From contig NZ_JXJO01000024.1 of NCBI RefSeq assembly GCF_000826655.1, positions 186,001-250,000 of the forward strand: a DNA stretch of 64,000 nt. The letters are read 5' to 3'. This document shows, piece after piece, positions 7,109 to 17,276 of the stretch (within the stretch, counting starts at the first letter, position 1; every line of letters begins with the position of its first letter). Origin of the DNA: Psychroserpens damuponensis (GTDB lineage Bacteria > Bacteroidota > Bacteroidia > Flavobacteriales > Flavobacteriaceae). The notes below the pieces were generated by a model. It saw only the letters and a program-made list of their open reading frames with translations, was not told the origin of the DNA and ran no database searches. The translations under genes and the position numbers were made by a program.

Positions 7109-10100
7109 CTATTGCTTAATAAATCGTTTTGTAATAGTTTGCCCTTCCGAAGAAAATCTAATTTGATATATTGCTCCTTTTAAGTGACTAACGTCAATTG
7201 TCTTGTTTTTTAAATTTCCTTTGGAAATTAGCTGGCCAACCATACTATATATTTCGTACGACATGTTAGTGAACGTTGATTCAATATGAAGCACACCATC
7301 TTTAACTGGATTTGGATATAATGAAACATCTTTTACAGTATCCAAATCTGTTGGCACTACTGATTTTTTTGATGCTGTTATTGACTCTCTTGATGTCGCT
7401 AAATTTGATGACAAACTAATGTTATCAATAGCCATATCTGCTTTCCAAATTCCACCAATAACTCTGTTAAATCGTAATTGTACGTTTCCTCCTGCATAAG
7501 TGGATAGATCAACACTTGCTTTTTGCCATGAATCACCTAAGTTGTTAGAACTTTTCCAAATACATGTCCAATTAGCACCAGCATCATCACTCACCTCTAA
7601 ACAAATAATTCCCATAGCTGGTGCACCATATTGGTGATAATTAAAGCTAAATGTTGCATTAGTAAATCCTGACAAATCAAAGCATGGTGAATTTAGTATC
7701 GCTTTTTTATTAAGATTATTAGAAGCTTCAACAAAAATATAGTGCGTGCCTTGATAAGCACTTGAAGGACCTGTACCGTTAGACGGTGTTCCATTAGAAT
7801 TAACTGTCCAGTCAATATCATCTAAAGATGATTGCGTCCAAGTTCCTAAATTGTTTTCGAAGCCCTCTGCATAAGGAAAAGAGCTAATTCCTCCTGAACA
7901 CCCAGGATTTACATTACTTACAACTTCTAATAAGCTTACATCATCAATTGCAATATCTGCTAAATAAGAGTTTCCAATAATTCTATTAAATCTCAATTTA
8001 ACTTGTCCTCCAACATACATATCAAGATTAATATTAGCTGTTAACCAAGTGTCACCAAGGTTCCCAGAACTATTCCAAATAGATATCCAGCTTGCACCAT
8101 TATCATTACTTGCTTCTAAGTCAATTGTGCCTTCATCACTTGATCCAAACTGATGATATTTAAAACTAAAATTAGCACTAGACAAACTTGATAAGTCAAA
8201 ACAAGGAGAATTTAATATAGCCTGGTTTGATGAATTTCCTGAGGCTTCAACAAATGCATAATATGAGCCTTGAGACGCCATTGATGGACCAGTTCCATTT
8301 GACGGAGTTCCATTGGTATTAATTAACCAATCAACATCATCAAATGAGGATTGTGTCCAAGCGCCTAAAGAATTTTCAAACCCTTCAGCATAAGGAAACG
8401 AAGTAATTTCACCGGTACATCCATTATCTATTATATGTCCTTCTTCTGACAAACTCACATTGTCAATTGCAATATCAGCTTGCCAAGTGTTTCCTACCAA
8501 TCTATTAAACCGTAATTGAACAGCTTCACCTAAGTACTCAGAAATGTCAACATTGGCTGTTAACCATACGTTTCCTAAATTTCCAGAACTGTTCCAAACT
8601 GAAATCCAATTTGCTCCATTATCATTACTTACTTCTAAATCAATACTACCCATATCTGAAGCACCATCCTGATGATAGTTGAAACTAAATATTGCATTAG
8701 ATAATGCAGACAAGTCAAAACATGGCGAATTTAATAAAGCTTGACTATTATTTTGATTAGAGGCTTCTACAAACATGTAATATGCACCTTGAGCTGCACT
8801 TGATGGTCCTGTAGAACTAGATGGTGTCCCATTTGAATGTATTGTCCAATCGATATCATCTAAAGATGATTGCGTCCAATCACCAAGGGTATTTTCAAAC
8901 CCTTCAGAATAAGGAAAAGAGTTAATTCCTCCAGAGCAACTGCTTATAGTACTTGTGTTTTCGGTTATACTCACATTATCAATTGCAATATCGGCTTGCC
9001 AAGTACTTCCTATATTTCTATTGAATCGTAATTGAAGATTTCCACCCGAATATGAGGATATGTCTACATTTGCTGCTAACCATACATTTCCTAAATTACC
9101 TGAACTACTCCAAATCGTCGACCAACTTACACCATTATCATCACTCGCCTCTAAATCAATTTTACCAGCATCTGAAGCGCCATATTGGTGATAATTGAAG
9201 CTGAATGTTGCGTTAGATAAAGCAGATAAATCGAAACATGGTGAATTTAATAGCGCGTTTTTATTAAGATTATTAGACGCTTCTACAAAAACATAGTATG
9301 AGCCTTGAGCTGCATTTGATGGTCCTGTTGAACTTGATGGTGTCCCATTTGAATGTATTGTCCAATCGATATCATCTAAAGATGATTGAGTCCAAATACC
9401 TAAGGTATTCTCGAAACTTTCATTGTAAGGAAAAGAATTAATTTCTGCTGAACAATCTGTACCTATAGAGCTTAACGTATTGGTTAAACTCACATCATCA
9501 ATTGCAATATCAGCCTGATAAGAGTTACCAATAACCCTGTTAAATCTCAATTGAACTAATCCTCCAACATAAGCATCAAGATCTATATCAGCTGTTAGCC
9601 AAGTGTCACCAAGGTTTCCAGAACTATTCCAAATCGATGTCCAATGTGCACCATTATCATCACTAACTTCTAAATCAATAGTGCCCTCGTCACTTGATCC
9701 ATATTGATGATATTTAAAACTGAAATTGGCATTAGTTAAATTTGATAAATCAAAACATGGAGAATTTAAAATAGCTTGATTAGATTGGTTTCCAGAAGCT
9801 TCAACAAACACATAATATGAACCTCTAGCAGCATTTGATGGACCTGTTGAGCTGGATGGTGTTCCATTAGCATCAATAGTCCAATCCGTGTCGTCTAAAG
9901 AGGATTGTGTCCAATCTCCTAACGTATTTTCAAAATCTTCATTATAAGGAAAGGAATTGATTTGATTAGTACAATCAGGTATTGAGGTTGTCGCAATAGA
10001 CATACCGTTAAGATAATACTCAAGATTTGTATAACCATCTGGTTGCATAAAATTTCTATCTGAAGCATCATTAGGATTCAATCCATTTTGTGTTTCCCAA

Positions 10101-11296
10101 TTATTTGGCATTCCGTCATTATCAGAATCTACAGGTACTGTACCGCTTTGCATCGTTGGGTATGTTCCAGAATAAGCTAAAACACCATTACCATTATTAT
10201 ATTGATTAATAAGTCTAACATCTACCGCATCTCTTTTAGGCAAACTAGCACCTACATGAGATAAAATATCATTAGCAACTTGATCGGCAGGAATCGCTAC
10301 AATTCCTGAACTAAGATACGGTGTCGTCTTAATATAAGGATTTAAATTAGAATGATATTCACTCATTCCATCTGGTGTTATGTTTCCTGATATGTACGCA
10401 TAAGTTTCTGAAAGTGTTCCTGAACCCGCAAAAGTAGCATCTACAGCTGTTCCCATCGTTTCAACTTCACTAGATTTACGGTAATGATTATTTAGTACCG
10501 TAAACTTACTTCCCATACTGGGAGACGAAGCCCATCTCACACCATAAACTAAATTATTGATCATTTCAGAATCAAACATTCCAGCTGTTGGAAACCCATG
10601 AGCAATATTTCGTTCGGTATTATGTATAAATAAATTTTTATAATACGTTTTATTAAACGTGTTTTTAGCAGCAGCAGCACCATAAAGACTTTCTGCTATG
10701 ATAGAATTTTGTAATGTTATATTTTGAACTTTACCTTCACTAACGGCTCTAACATCAAAATTCTCATCATCTGCCCAGCTAATGGAGCAATGATCTATAA
10801 TTATATTTTCTACAATGTCAGATCCCCAAGACGTAATGTTTAGGCCATCGGCTGTATTTGATTGTGAATTACCTGGTCTAAACCTTATATATCTCATGAT
10901 AACATTTGAGGTTTGAATAAGAACCATAGATCCTTTAATTAGTATACCATCACCAGGAGCTGTTTGACCAGCAACTGTGACATTACCATCTAAAACCGTT
11001 AAAGCACTAGTCAATGTTATAGTTCCTCCTACTTCAAATACTATGGTTCTAGCGCCAGATGTATACATAAGCGCTTGTCTTAAACTTCCAGGACCGCTGT
11101 CATTTAAATTAGTGACTTTTATGACAGTTCCGCCTCGTCCACCTGAGGCATATTTACCAAAGCCATTGGCTGTGGGAAAAGCAATAGTTTGGGCATAATT
11201 AGAATTTGAAATACAAAAGATAAAAATTACTAAAATTAGAAAAGGTCTTGATTTGAGGGTTGAGCAAAGATCCGTGAAACGGTTTAGTGAAATCAT
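7109..11296 (-). CDS. Giant secreted protein: pectate-lyase-like beta-helix, five MAM-like repeats, T9SS tail
   Basis: This 1395-residue protein starts with a signal peptide (about 1-35, ending SNYAQ). A right-handed beta-helix region (about 36-390) of the polysaccharide lyase 1 type follows, with AFPTANGFGKYASGGRGG, TVAGQTAPGDGI and IIDHCSISWADDEN. Next comes an acidic DSDNDGMPNNWE calcium-loop-like linker (about 395-430), then five tandem MAM-like repeats of about 173 residues starting near 442, 619, 792, 965 and 1135. The last about 70 residues (from VSLYPNPVKDG to TKRFIKQ) are a T9SS type A sorting domain. It is probably exported and fixed to or released from the cell surface. The usual RxP catalytic signature is not obvious (TERNIAHGFP instead), so lyase activity is uncertain. 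A terminator follows; the neighbour at 11970 has the same plan. Confidence 0.88.
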   Translation of the reverse strand: MISLNRFTDLCSTLKSRPFLILVIFIFCISNSNYAQTIAFPTANGFGKYASGGRGGTVIKVTNLNDSGPGSLRQALMYTSGARTIVFEVGGTITLTSALTVLDGNVTVAGQTAPGDGILIKGSMVLIQTSNVIMRYIRFRPGNSQSNTADGLNITSWGSDIVENIIIDHCSISWADDENFDVRAVSEGKVQNITLQNSIIAESLYGAAAAKNTFNKTYYKNLFIHNTERNIAHGFPTAGMFDSEMINNLVYGVRWASSPSMGSKFTVLNNHYRKSSEVETMGTAVDATFAGSGTLSETYAYISGNITPDGMSEYHSNLNPYIKTTPYLSSGIVAIPADQVANDILSHVGASLPKRDAVDVRLINQYNNGNGVLAYSGTYPTMQSGTVPVDSDNDGMPNNWETQNGLNPNDASDRNFMQPDGYTNLEYYLNGMSIATTSIPDCTNQINSFPYNEDFENTLGDWTQSSLDDTDWTIDANGTPSSSTGPSNAARGSYYVFVEASGNQSNQAILNSPCFDLSNLTNANFSFKYHQYGSSDEGTIDLEVSDDNGAHWTSIWNSSGNLGDTWLTADIDLDAYVGGLVQLRFNRVIGNSYQADIAIDDVSLTNTLSSIGTDCSAEINSFPYNESFENTLGIWTQSSLDDIDWTIHSNGTPSSSTGPSNAAQGSYYVFVEASNNLNKNALLNSPCFDLSALSNATFSFNYHQYGASDAGKIDLEASDDNGVSWSTIWSSSGNLGNVWLAANVDISSYSGGNLQLRFNRNIGSTWQADIAIDNVSITENTSTISSCSGGINSFPYSEGFENTLGDWTQSSLDDIDWTIHSNGTPSSSTGPSSAAQGAYYMFVEASNQNNSQALLNSPCFDLSALSNAIFSFNYHQDGASDMGSIDLEVSNDNGANWISVWNSSGNLGNVWLTANVDISEYLGEAVQLRFNRLVGNTWQADIAIDNVSLSEEGHIIDNGCTGEITSFPYAEGFENSLGAWTQSSFDDVDWLINTNGTPSNGTGPSMASQGSYYAFVEASGNSSNQAILNSPCFDLSSLSSANFSFKYHQFGSSDEGTIDLEASNDNGASWISIWNSSGNLGDTWLTANINLDMYVGGQVKLRFNRIIGNSYLADIAIDDVSLLEVVSNVNPGCSGGISSFPYAEGFENNLGTWTQSSLDDIDWTVNSNGTPSNGTGPSSAYQGTHYIFVEASNNLNKKAILNSPCFDLSGFTNATFSFNYHQYGAPAMGIICLEVSDDAGANWTCIWKSSNNLGDSWQKASVDLSTYAGGNVQLRFNRVIGGIWKADMAIDNISLSSNLATSRESITASKKSVVPTDLDTVKDVSLYPNPVKDGVLHIESTFTNMSYEIYSMVGQLISKGNLKNKTIDVSHLKGAIYQIRFSSEGQTITKRFIKQ
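7440..9970 (-). repeat. Five tandem MAM-like coding repeats, about 520 bp period
   Basis: Five direct repeats inside the 1395-residue protein each begin with a variant of SFPYxExFENxLGxWTQSS and run through an ADIAIDxVSL motif about 155 residues later. Their DNA is visibly similar, including long shared stretches across units 2 and 3. They are coding repeats rather than a mobile or CRISPR structure. Confidence 0.85.
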
Positions 11297-11969
11297 TTTA
11301 AGCTTGAGAGGATTTAATTAATTATTTAGTGTAAAGTTTTAATTATTATTTATTACTATTTATTGTGACTAATTATTTATAGTTAAAAACATTAGTTATA
11401 TGTGAACTTCTCTTTAAAACCCACATGCTTATGACTATCCCTAACCCATATAATTTATTAAAAATGAAAAACTTACAATAAAATGAAATGAATTGCATTT
11501 CTAAATAGCTTTACAAAATTTCATATTATCTAACTGAAATTCAAATAGTATCAAAAAACATACTTCATAACAGATTATTGCGACACACGAACAGATATAC
11601 GTTTGAAACGCAAAAAAAGACGTTTAAATGTGATTATTTTTATAAATTATAATTATTCAAAAATAAATTCAACAATAAACAACTAATAAACAAACACTTA
11701 TTCTTTTAAGGTTAAAAAAAAAAAAAAAAACAAATACAAGCTAAGGCATTATGACATAAATTAGTCATGAATTAGTGTTTTCCAAAAATAACTTAAACAA
11801 AAGCGCTAGTTTTTTAAATTGAAACTCATTTTCTCATAAAAACGACAAATATATATATAATAAAACTTTTATAAATAGTTCTTAGTGAACATTATATATA
11901 ATAAAAAAACCATTGCTAACATGATTTACGTTAACAATGGTTTAAACTTCAATTCAACTAACTATATTT
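11297..11969. other. Non-coding gap between the two giant secreted-protein genes
   Basis: This 673-base, very AT-rich stretch contains no convincing gene. It holds a run of 17 A (11714-11730). Two minus-strand TAnnTTTG matches are present, at 11658-11665 and 11846-11853; both are hundreds of bases from the start codon at 11296, so they are only weak promoter candidates. The terminator of the previous minus-strand gene is at its right end. Confidence 0.6.
11903..11943 (-). terminator. Terminator of the Ig-repeat secreted protein gene
   Basis: On the minus strand, AAACCATTG (from 11943) pairs with CAATGGTTT (ending 11907), extended inward by GTTAAC-like pairing, and is followed by a run of T. 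It is 27 bases after the stop codon at 11970. Confidence 0.75.
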
Positions 11970-14900
11970 TTATCGTATTGGTATTTTCTTTATCAAACTA
12001 GTATCATCATAAATTAACTTCACAACGTAAATTCCTCTAGAATATGTTGACACGTCTAATTCTCTATTCATTTGAGACATGTCTTGAAACTCTGATGGAT
12101 TAAAAAGTTCTGTATAGACCACTTTACCTGATAAGTCATAAATTGAATACCCTTTGGCAGTCACAGACTGTAATCCATCAATTCTTATTTTCAAGATATC
12201 TAACATCGCGTCTTGGTAAATAAAGAATTCAAATGCTTCTGTTTCAGTAGGGTTTTCAATAGTACTACACTCTTCTACAAAAACCATTATAGAATCTTCG
12301 TCACTATCTAATGCATTATATACTAAAACCGAATATTCGGTATCTTCATTTGGAGACACTTCAATACTTTGAGTTGTTTCTCCATTACTCCATAAATACT
12401 CATCACCTCCTGTTGCAGTAAGCGTGGCCATTTCATTAGTACAAATTACTAGATCTTCTCCAGCATCTGCCTCAATAATTTCTAACACATTCACTAACAC
12501 AGCTTTAGTGTCTTCACAGTTATTTATAAAGCCTGTAACTTCATATGTTGTGGTTGTTGATGGGCTTACAGCAATGTTAGGTTGTGTTGCTCCATTATTC
12601 CAGGCATACGTATTTGCACCAGATGCTGAAAGCGTTATAAACTCGCCTTCTAAAATCATAACATCATTTCCATTTGTAATAACCACATTTGGATTAGGAT
12701 TTACACCAACTTGAACCTCAGCATCAGCTTGGTAATCACCTTCAAAAACGGTAACAGTATAGGTTTGAGTATTAGTTGGATTTACGGTAATACTTTGCGT
12801 AGTCTCACCAGTGCTCCATAAATAGCTATCACCTTCACTTGCCGTAAGGGTTGTTTCATAACCGTGACAAATAGTTTGATTAGCTCCTGCACTAGCTGTA
12901 TATATAAAAGGCTCAACAATAACAGTTACCTCATCAATAGATTCACACCCATTTGAGATACCTGTAACTATATACGTTGTAGTCTCTACTGGGTTCACAG
13001 AAATACTCGATGTTGTTTCTCCCGTATTCCAAATATAAGCATCTGCTCCTATTACTGATAGCGTTGTAGACTCTCCTTCAACAATTGTCACATCATTTCC
13101 AGCATAAGTTTGTGGCACATCGTTAACAATTACTAATACATCATCTGTACTTGAACAATTATTTTCAAAAACCTCTACAACATACGTCGTTGTACTATTT
13201 GGGTTTACTGTAATGTTTTGTGTTGTTTCTCCTGTACTCCAAAGGTAAGTTGAACCTCCAGAAGCTGTTAAAACTGTTTCATTTCCGAAGCAAATTGTAA
13301 TATCATTTCCTGCATTTGCTACTGGAATATCATTAACTGTTACAATCACACTATCTGCATTTGATTCATTCCCATTTGAACTAAATGCTGTAACCGTATA
13401 GGTTGTAGTTGCTGTTGGCGACACTTCAATAGTTGCAGTTGTTTCTCCAGTATCCCATAGATAAGTTGCGCCTCCTGTTGCAGTAAGCAAAGTACTTTCT
13501 CCATTACAAATTGTAACATCTGCTCCTGCATTAGCTGTAATATTTTCTGTTTCTACGGAAACGATAACGTCATCACTAATTTCGCATCCATTAGAAATAC
13601 CGGTTACGGTATACGTTGTTGTACTAGTTGGACTTACTGTGATACTTGCTGTAGTCTCTCCAGTACTCCAAATATAGGTATCTGCTCCAACAGCAGTTAA
13701 TGTTGTAGAATCGCCTTCTAGTATTAAAACATCATTTCCAGCATAGGTTTCTGGTAATGCATTTACAACAACTGTAACACTATCATCATCTGATGCGGTT
13801 TGCGCTTCATTAAAAGCGGTAACCGTATAATTTGTTGTTTGACTTGGACTTACAGTTATACTTGCGGTAGTTTCCCCTGTGTTCCAAAGGTACGTTGCGC
13901 CTCCAGTTGCAGTAAGCAAAGTACTTTCTCCATTACAAATTGCAACATCTACTCCTGCGTTTGCTATTATATTTTCAGTTTCTACAGAAACGATAACGTC
14001 GTCACTAGTTTCGCATCCATTAGAAACACCTGTTACGGTATACGTTGTTGTACTAGTTGGACTTACTGTGATACTTGCTGAAGTTTCTCCAGTACTCCAT
14101 ACATAAGCATCTGCTCCAATAGCTGTTAATGTTGTTGAATCGCCCTCTGTTACCGATACATTATTTCCAGCGTCTGTAGCTGGTAATTCTTTTACCGTTA
14201 CAGTGATGTCATCAATACTAGAGCAATTGTTTTCAAAAACTTCTACTGAGTATGTTGACGTTACATCAGGACTTACTGAAATCGTTTGTGTTGTTTCTCC
14301 TGTGTTCCATAAATATGATGTTCCGCCAGAAGCTGTTATTGTGGTTACATTTCCGAAGCAAATTTCAACATCTTCACCAGCATTTGCTATTGGCAGTTCA
14401 TTTACGTTAACGGTAACGCTATCCTCTGCAGTATTATTTCCAGAAGTACTATAAGCTGTAACCGTATATGTTGTGGTTGTTGAAGGTGACACCTCTATTG
14501 TAGTTGTTGTTTCACCTGTGCTCCATACATAGGTGACACCTCCTGAAGCCGTAAGTGTGGTGCTTTCTCCGTTACAAATCTCTGAATCGGCTCCTGCATT
14601 AGCAGTCACATCGTCTGATTGTATGGTTATTGTAACAGCATCTGTAAATTCACATTGATTACTAGTTCCTGTTACAGCATATGTTGTAGTATTTGATGGG
14701 TTTACAGTAATACTTTGGGTCGTTTCTCCTGTGTTCCAAAGATAAGTATCTGCTCCTGTAGCTGTTAATGTAGTTGATTCTCCTTCAAAAATGGTTTGAT
14801 TTTCTCCAGCATCAACATTTGGAATGTCATTAACTGTTACTGTAATTTGATCTGTACTCGAGCAGTTGTTTTCAAAAACTTCTACGGAGTATGTTGTAGT

Positions 14901-17276
14901 TGCGTCAGGACTTACTGAAATTATTTGTGTTGTTTCTCCTGTGTTCCATAAATATGATGTTCCGCCAGAAGCTGTTAATGTGGTTACATTTCCGAAGCAC
15001 ATCTCAACATCTTCACCAGCATTTGCAACTGGTATTTCGTTTACAGTTACAATAACACTATCCTCTGCTGTATTATTTCCAGAAGGGCTATAAGCTGTTA
15101 CTGTATATGTGGTAATTTCTGTAGGAGATACTTCAATCGTAGCTGTTGTTTCTCCTGTGTTCCATAAATAGGTTGCTCCACCTGTTGCTGTTAATTGAGT
15201 CGATTGGCCAATGCAAATCTCAGTGTCAGCTCCAGCATTAGCATTGACACTGTCATCTAACAAAAAAACGGTAACGGTATCTGTGTTTTCGCAATTGTTA
15301 GTTGTTCCTGTTACCAAATATGAGGTATCTAGCATTGGATTTACTGTAATGCTTTGGGTCGTTTCTCCTGTGCTCCATACATATGAATCTGCTCCAGTAG
15401 CTGTTAAAGTAGCAGTTTCTCCTTCGAAAATGGTTTGATCTTCTCCAGCATCTACATCTGGAATGTCATTAACTGTTACTGTAACTTGATCTGTACTTGA
15501 GCAATTATTTTCAAAAACTTCTACTGTATATGTAACTGTAGTATTTGGGTTAACGGTAATTGAGGCTGTTGTTCCTCCATTACTCCATTGGTACGAATCA
15601 CCTCCTGATGCTGTTAAAGTAACTGGGCTCCCTATACACGTTGCTATATCTTCTCCTGCGTTTGCAGTTGGAACTTGGTTTACGGTAATTGTAATTTCAT
15701 CTTGCGTTGTACTACCATCTGAATGTGTTCCTGTAACAGTATATGTTGTAGTCACATTTGGTGTAACTTCTAAAGTTGTAGATGTTTCTCCTGTGTTCCA
15801 AATATAAGAATCTGCTCCTGTAGCTGTTAGGGTTGTACTTTGACCTTCGCAAAGTGTGTCTGTATCACTTATGATTATTACTTCGTATCCTAAGGTTATT
15901 CCATTTATAAACTCTTCAAGGTTAGTGTAACCATTTCCGTTGTCGTCTCCATTAGAATCTCTAGTTAAATCACCAAAGGTATTTAGTTCCCATTGATCTG
16001 CCATCCCATCATTATCAGTATCATAATCGTTAGACCTAGTGTTATTTGGTAGCGTGGGCTGCGTCCATGATTTATTTGATGGATTTGAACTGATCCCGTT
16101 TAAAACATTTGAAATTTTTGTACTATCAAAACTGTCTTGATACTCTCCAAAAGTACCGTCAGCATTTAAATATCTATTGGACCCAACATCATTAGTTACA
16201 TCTGCGTAAGCTAATTGTGGGGCTTTAATATCAGGTCCTTGACCTAGCAATTGATGTTGAGTTGTAGTAAACCTATTTGAAGATATTGATTGTCCTGGAT
16301 AATAGAAATCAGTCCACATATCTCTATCATCTAATTGTGGTGTAGGATAAAACGTAGCATGATAATTATTAGCTGTATAAATAACTGGTGTAGAAGGGTA
16401 TTGTACAACGTTGGCTCTAATATCAGAACTATAGTCACCTGGTTTATAGTAATTTCCAATATGGTTTATCATTGGTGAATCATCATTAGCATTTGCTAAT
16501 CTGTTTCCCCAATTAAAGAACACATTATTTATGATATCCCATTGTAAATTTCCTCCCATATTAGGTGTTCTATGAGTAACATCTACAAAAAGATTATTAC
16601 TAAATGTCATATCACCTCTTGGATGCGTACCACCAAGTCCTAAAATAATTTGTGTTGAATTTTCAGAAAAAACACATCTTTGTATGGTTATATTTTTTAA
16701 CGGACCATAATATGAATCCATAGAGATAGCTTGATCGTCACAAAAACTAAACGAACAATGATCTAAGATTAAACCATTGGTTCCATTTGATATAAAACCA
16801 TTATGATTATAAACATCGTTTTGTCCTGTATAACTCCCGTTTCTAAATCTTATATAACGCCAAATACCGTTGTTACAAGGTTCACTAGAGTTGCCCATTT
16901 GAATAGGTTTCCCACTAATAGTAATACCTCCTTGAGGTGCAGTTTGTCCTGCCACCGTAAAGTTTGAATTGGCAACTCCAAGTTCTAAAAGACTTGTCAT
17001 ATGGATTCTTCCGCTTACATCAAAAACAATTGTTCTAGGAACAGTCATTAGCAGTGCGTTTCTCAAACTACCAGTTCCGCTAGCGTTGAGGTTTGTAACT
17101 CTTACCACAATTCCTCCGCGACCTCCAGTTGTGTAGGCGCCAGCGCCTTCTGCGGTAGGAAACGCTAACTGTTGTGAAAACAACGTTGATGTTGATGATA
17201 AAATTAATAAAACTGTAATAAACAAGGTATACGCTTGATTACCAAGTTTATGGCGTAGGGTTTTTGAGAATGTCAT
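11970..17276 (-). CDS. Giant secreted protein: pectate-lyase-like beta-helix, seventeen Ig/PKD-like repeats, T9SS tail
   Basis: This 1768-residue protein has a signal peptide (about 1-35, ending STLFSQ). A polysaccharide-lyase-1-like beta-helix (about 36-400) follows, with AFPTAEGAGAYTTGGRGG, TVAGQTAPQGGI and the HRTPNMGG segment that resembles the R-x-P catalytic signature of the family. Next is a DTDNDGMADQWE calcium-loop-like linker near residue 420. From about 463 to 1660 there are seventeen Ig/PKD-like repeats of about 70-73 residues, each with a TLTATGxxxYxWxTGETTxxIxVxP core. The C terminus (about 1680-1768) ending KKIPIR is a T9SS type A sorting domain. It probably acts on pectin-like or other uronate polysaccharides outside the cell, the repeats serving as a stalk. 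The same head in the protein at 7109 points to duplication of the catalytic part with different stalks. Confidence 0.9.
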   Translation of the reverse strand: MTFSKTLRHKLGNQAYTLFITVLLILSSTSTLFSQQLAFPTAEGAGAYTTGGRGGIVVRVTNLNASGTGSLRNALLMTVPRTIVFDVSGRIHMTSLLELGVANSNFTVAGQTAPQGGITISGKPIQMGNSSEPCNNGIWRYIRFRNGSYTGQNDVYNHNGFISNGTNGLILDHCSFSFCDDQAISMDSYYGPLKNITIQRCVFSENSTQIILGLGGTHPRGDMTFSNNLFVDVTHRTPNMGGNLQWDIINNVFFNWGNRLANANDDSPMINHIGNYYKPGDYSSDIRANVVQYPSTPVIYTANNYHATFYPTPQLDDRDMWTDFYYPGQSISSNRFTTTQHQLLGQGPDIKAPQLAYADVTNDVGSNRYLNADGTFGEYQDSFDSTKISNVLNGISSNPSNKSWTQPTLPNNTRSNDYDTDNDGMADQWELNTFGDLTRDSNGDDNGNGYTNLEEFINGITLGYEVIIISDTDTLCEGQSTTLTATGADSYIWNTGETSTTLEVTPNVTTTYTVTGTHSDGSTTQDEITITVNQVPTANAGEDIATCIGSPVTLTASGGDSYQWSNGGTTASITVNPNTTVTYTVEVFENNCSSTDQVTVTVNDIPDVDAGEDQTIFEGETATLTATGADSYVWSTGETTQSITVNPMLDTSYLVTGTTNNCENTDTVTVFLLDDSVNANAGADTEICIGQSTQLTATGGATYLWNTGETTATIEVSPTEITTYTVTAYSPSGNNTAEDSVIVTVNEIPVANAGEDVEMCFGNVTTLTASGGTSYLWNTGETTQIISVSPDATTTYSVEVFENNCSSTDQITVTVNDIPNVDAGENQTIFEGESTTLTATGADTYLWNTGETTQSITVNPSNTTTYAVTGTSNQCEFTDAVTITIQSDDVTANAGADSEICNGESTTLTASGGVTYVWSTGETTTTIEVSPSTTTTYTVTAYSTSGNNTAEDSVTVNVNELPIANAGEDVEICFGNVTTITASGGTSYLWNTGETTQTISVSPDVTSTYSVEVFENNCSSIDDITVTVKELPATDAGNNVSVTEGDSTTLTAIGADAYVWSTGETSASITVSPTSTTTYTVTGVSNGCETSDDVIVSVETENIIANAGVDVAICNGESTLLTATGGATYLWNTGETTASITVSPSQTTNYTVTAFNEAQTASDDDSVTVVVNALPETYAGNDVLILEGDSTTLTAVGADTYIWSTGETTASITVSPTSTTTYTVTGISNGCEISDDVIVSVETENITANAGADVTICNGESTLLTATGGATYLWDTGETTATIEVSPTATTTYTVTAFSSNGNESNADSVIVTVNDIPVANAGNDITICFGNETVLTASGGSTYLWSTGETTQNITVNPNSTTTYVVEVFENNCSSTDDVLVIVNDVPQTYAGNDVTIVEGESTTLSVIGADAYIWNTGETTSSISVNPVETTTYIVTGISNGCESIDEVTVIVEPFIYTASAGANQTICHGYETTLTASEGDSYLWSTGETTQSITVNPTNTQTYTVTVFEGDYQADAEVQVGVNPNPNVVITNGNDVMILEGEFITLSASGANTYAWNNGATQPNIAVSPSTTTTYEVTGFINNCEDTKAVLVNVLEIIEADAGEDLVICTNEMATLTATGGDEYLWSNGETTQSIEVSPNEDTEYSVLVYNALDSDEDSIMVFVEECSTIENPTETEAFEFFIYQDAMLDILKIRIDGLQSVTAKGYSIYDLSGKVVYTELFNPSEFQDMSQMNRELDVSTYSRGIYVVKLIYDDTSLIKKIPIR
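12290..15890 (-). repeat. Seventeen Ig/PKD-like coding repeats with a three-type super-repeat
   Basis: The repeats fall into three recognisable types: A (xICNGExTxLTATGGATYLW, ending TVTAYS), B (CFGNxTTLTASGG, then VEVFENNCSS) and C (xEGESTTLTATGAD, then TGxSNxCE). They occur mostly in the order A-B-C: units 4-6, 7-9 and 12-14 are complete triplets, whereas units 10-11 are A-C with B missing. The three-unit period is about 640 bases. Confidence 0.8.

Noticed and set aside
10977-11198. Plus-strand open frame opposite the 1395-residue secreted protein
   Set aside because: It is the antisense of a conserved beta-helix domain, without a domain or promoter of its own. The other small frames opposite the giant genes and the NRPS genes were dropped for the same reason.
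12290-15890. Regular repeats that could be mistaken for a CRISPR array
   Set aside because: The period is about 210-220 bases, the repeats translate into Ig/PKD-like domains in one frame, and there are no short identical repeats with unique spacers.
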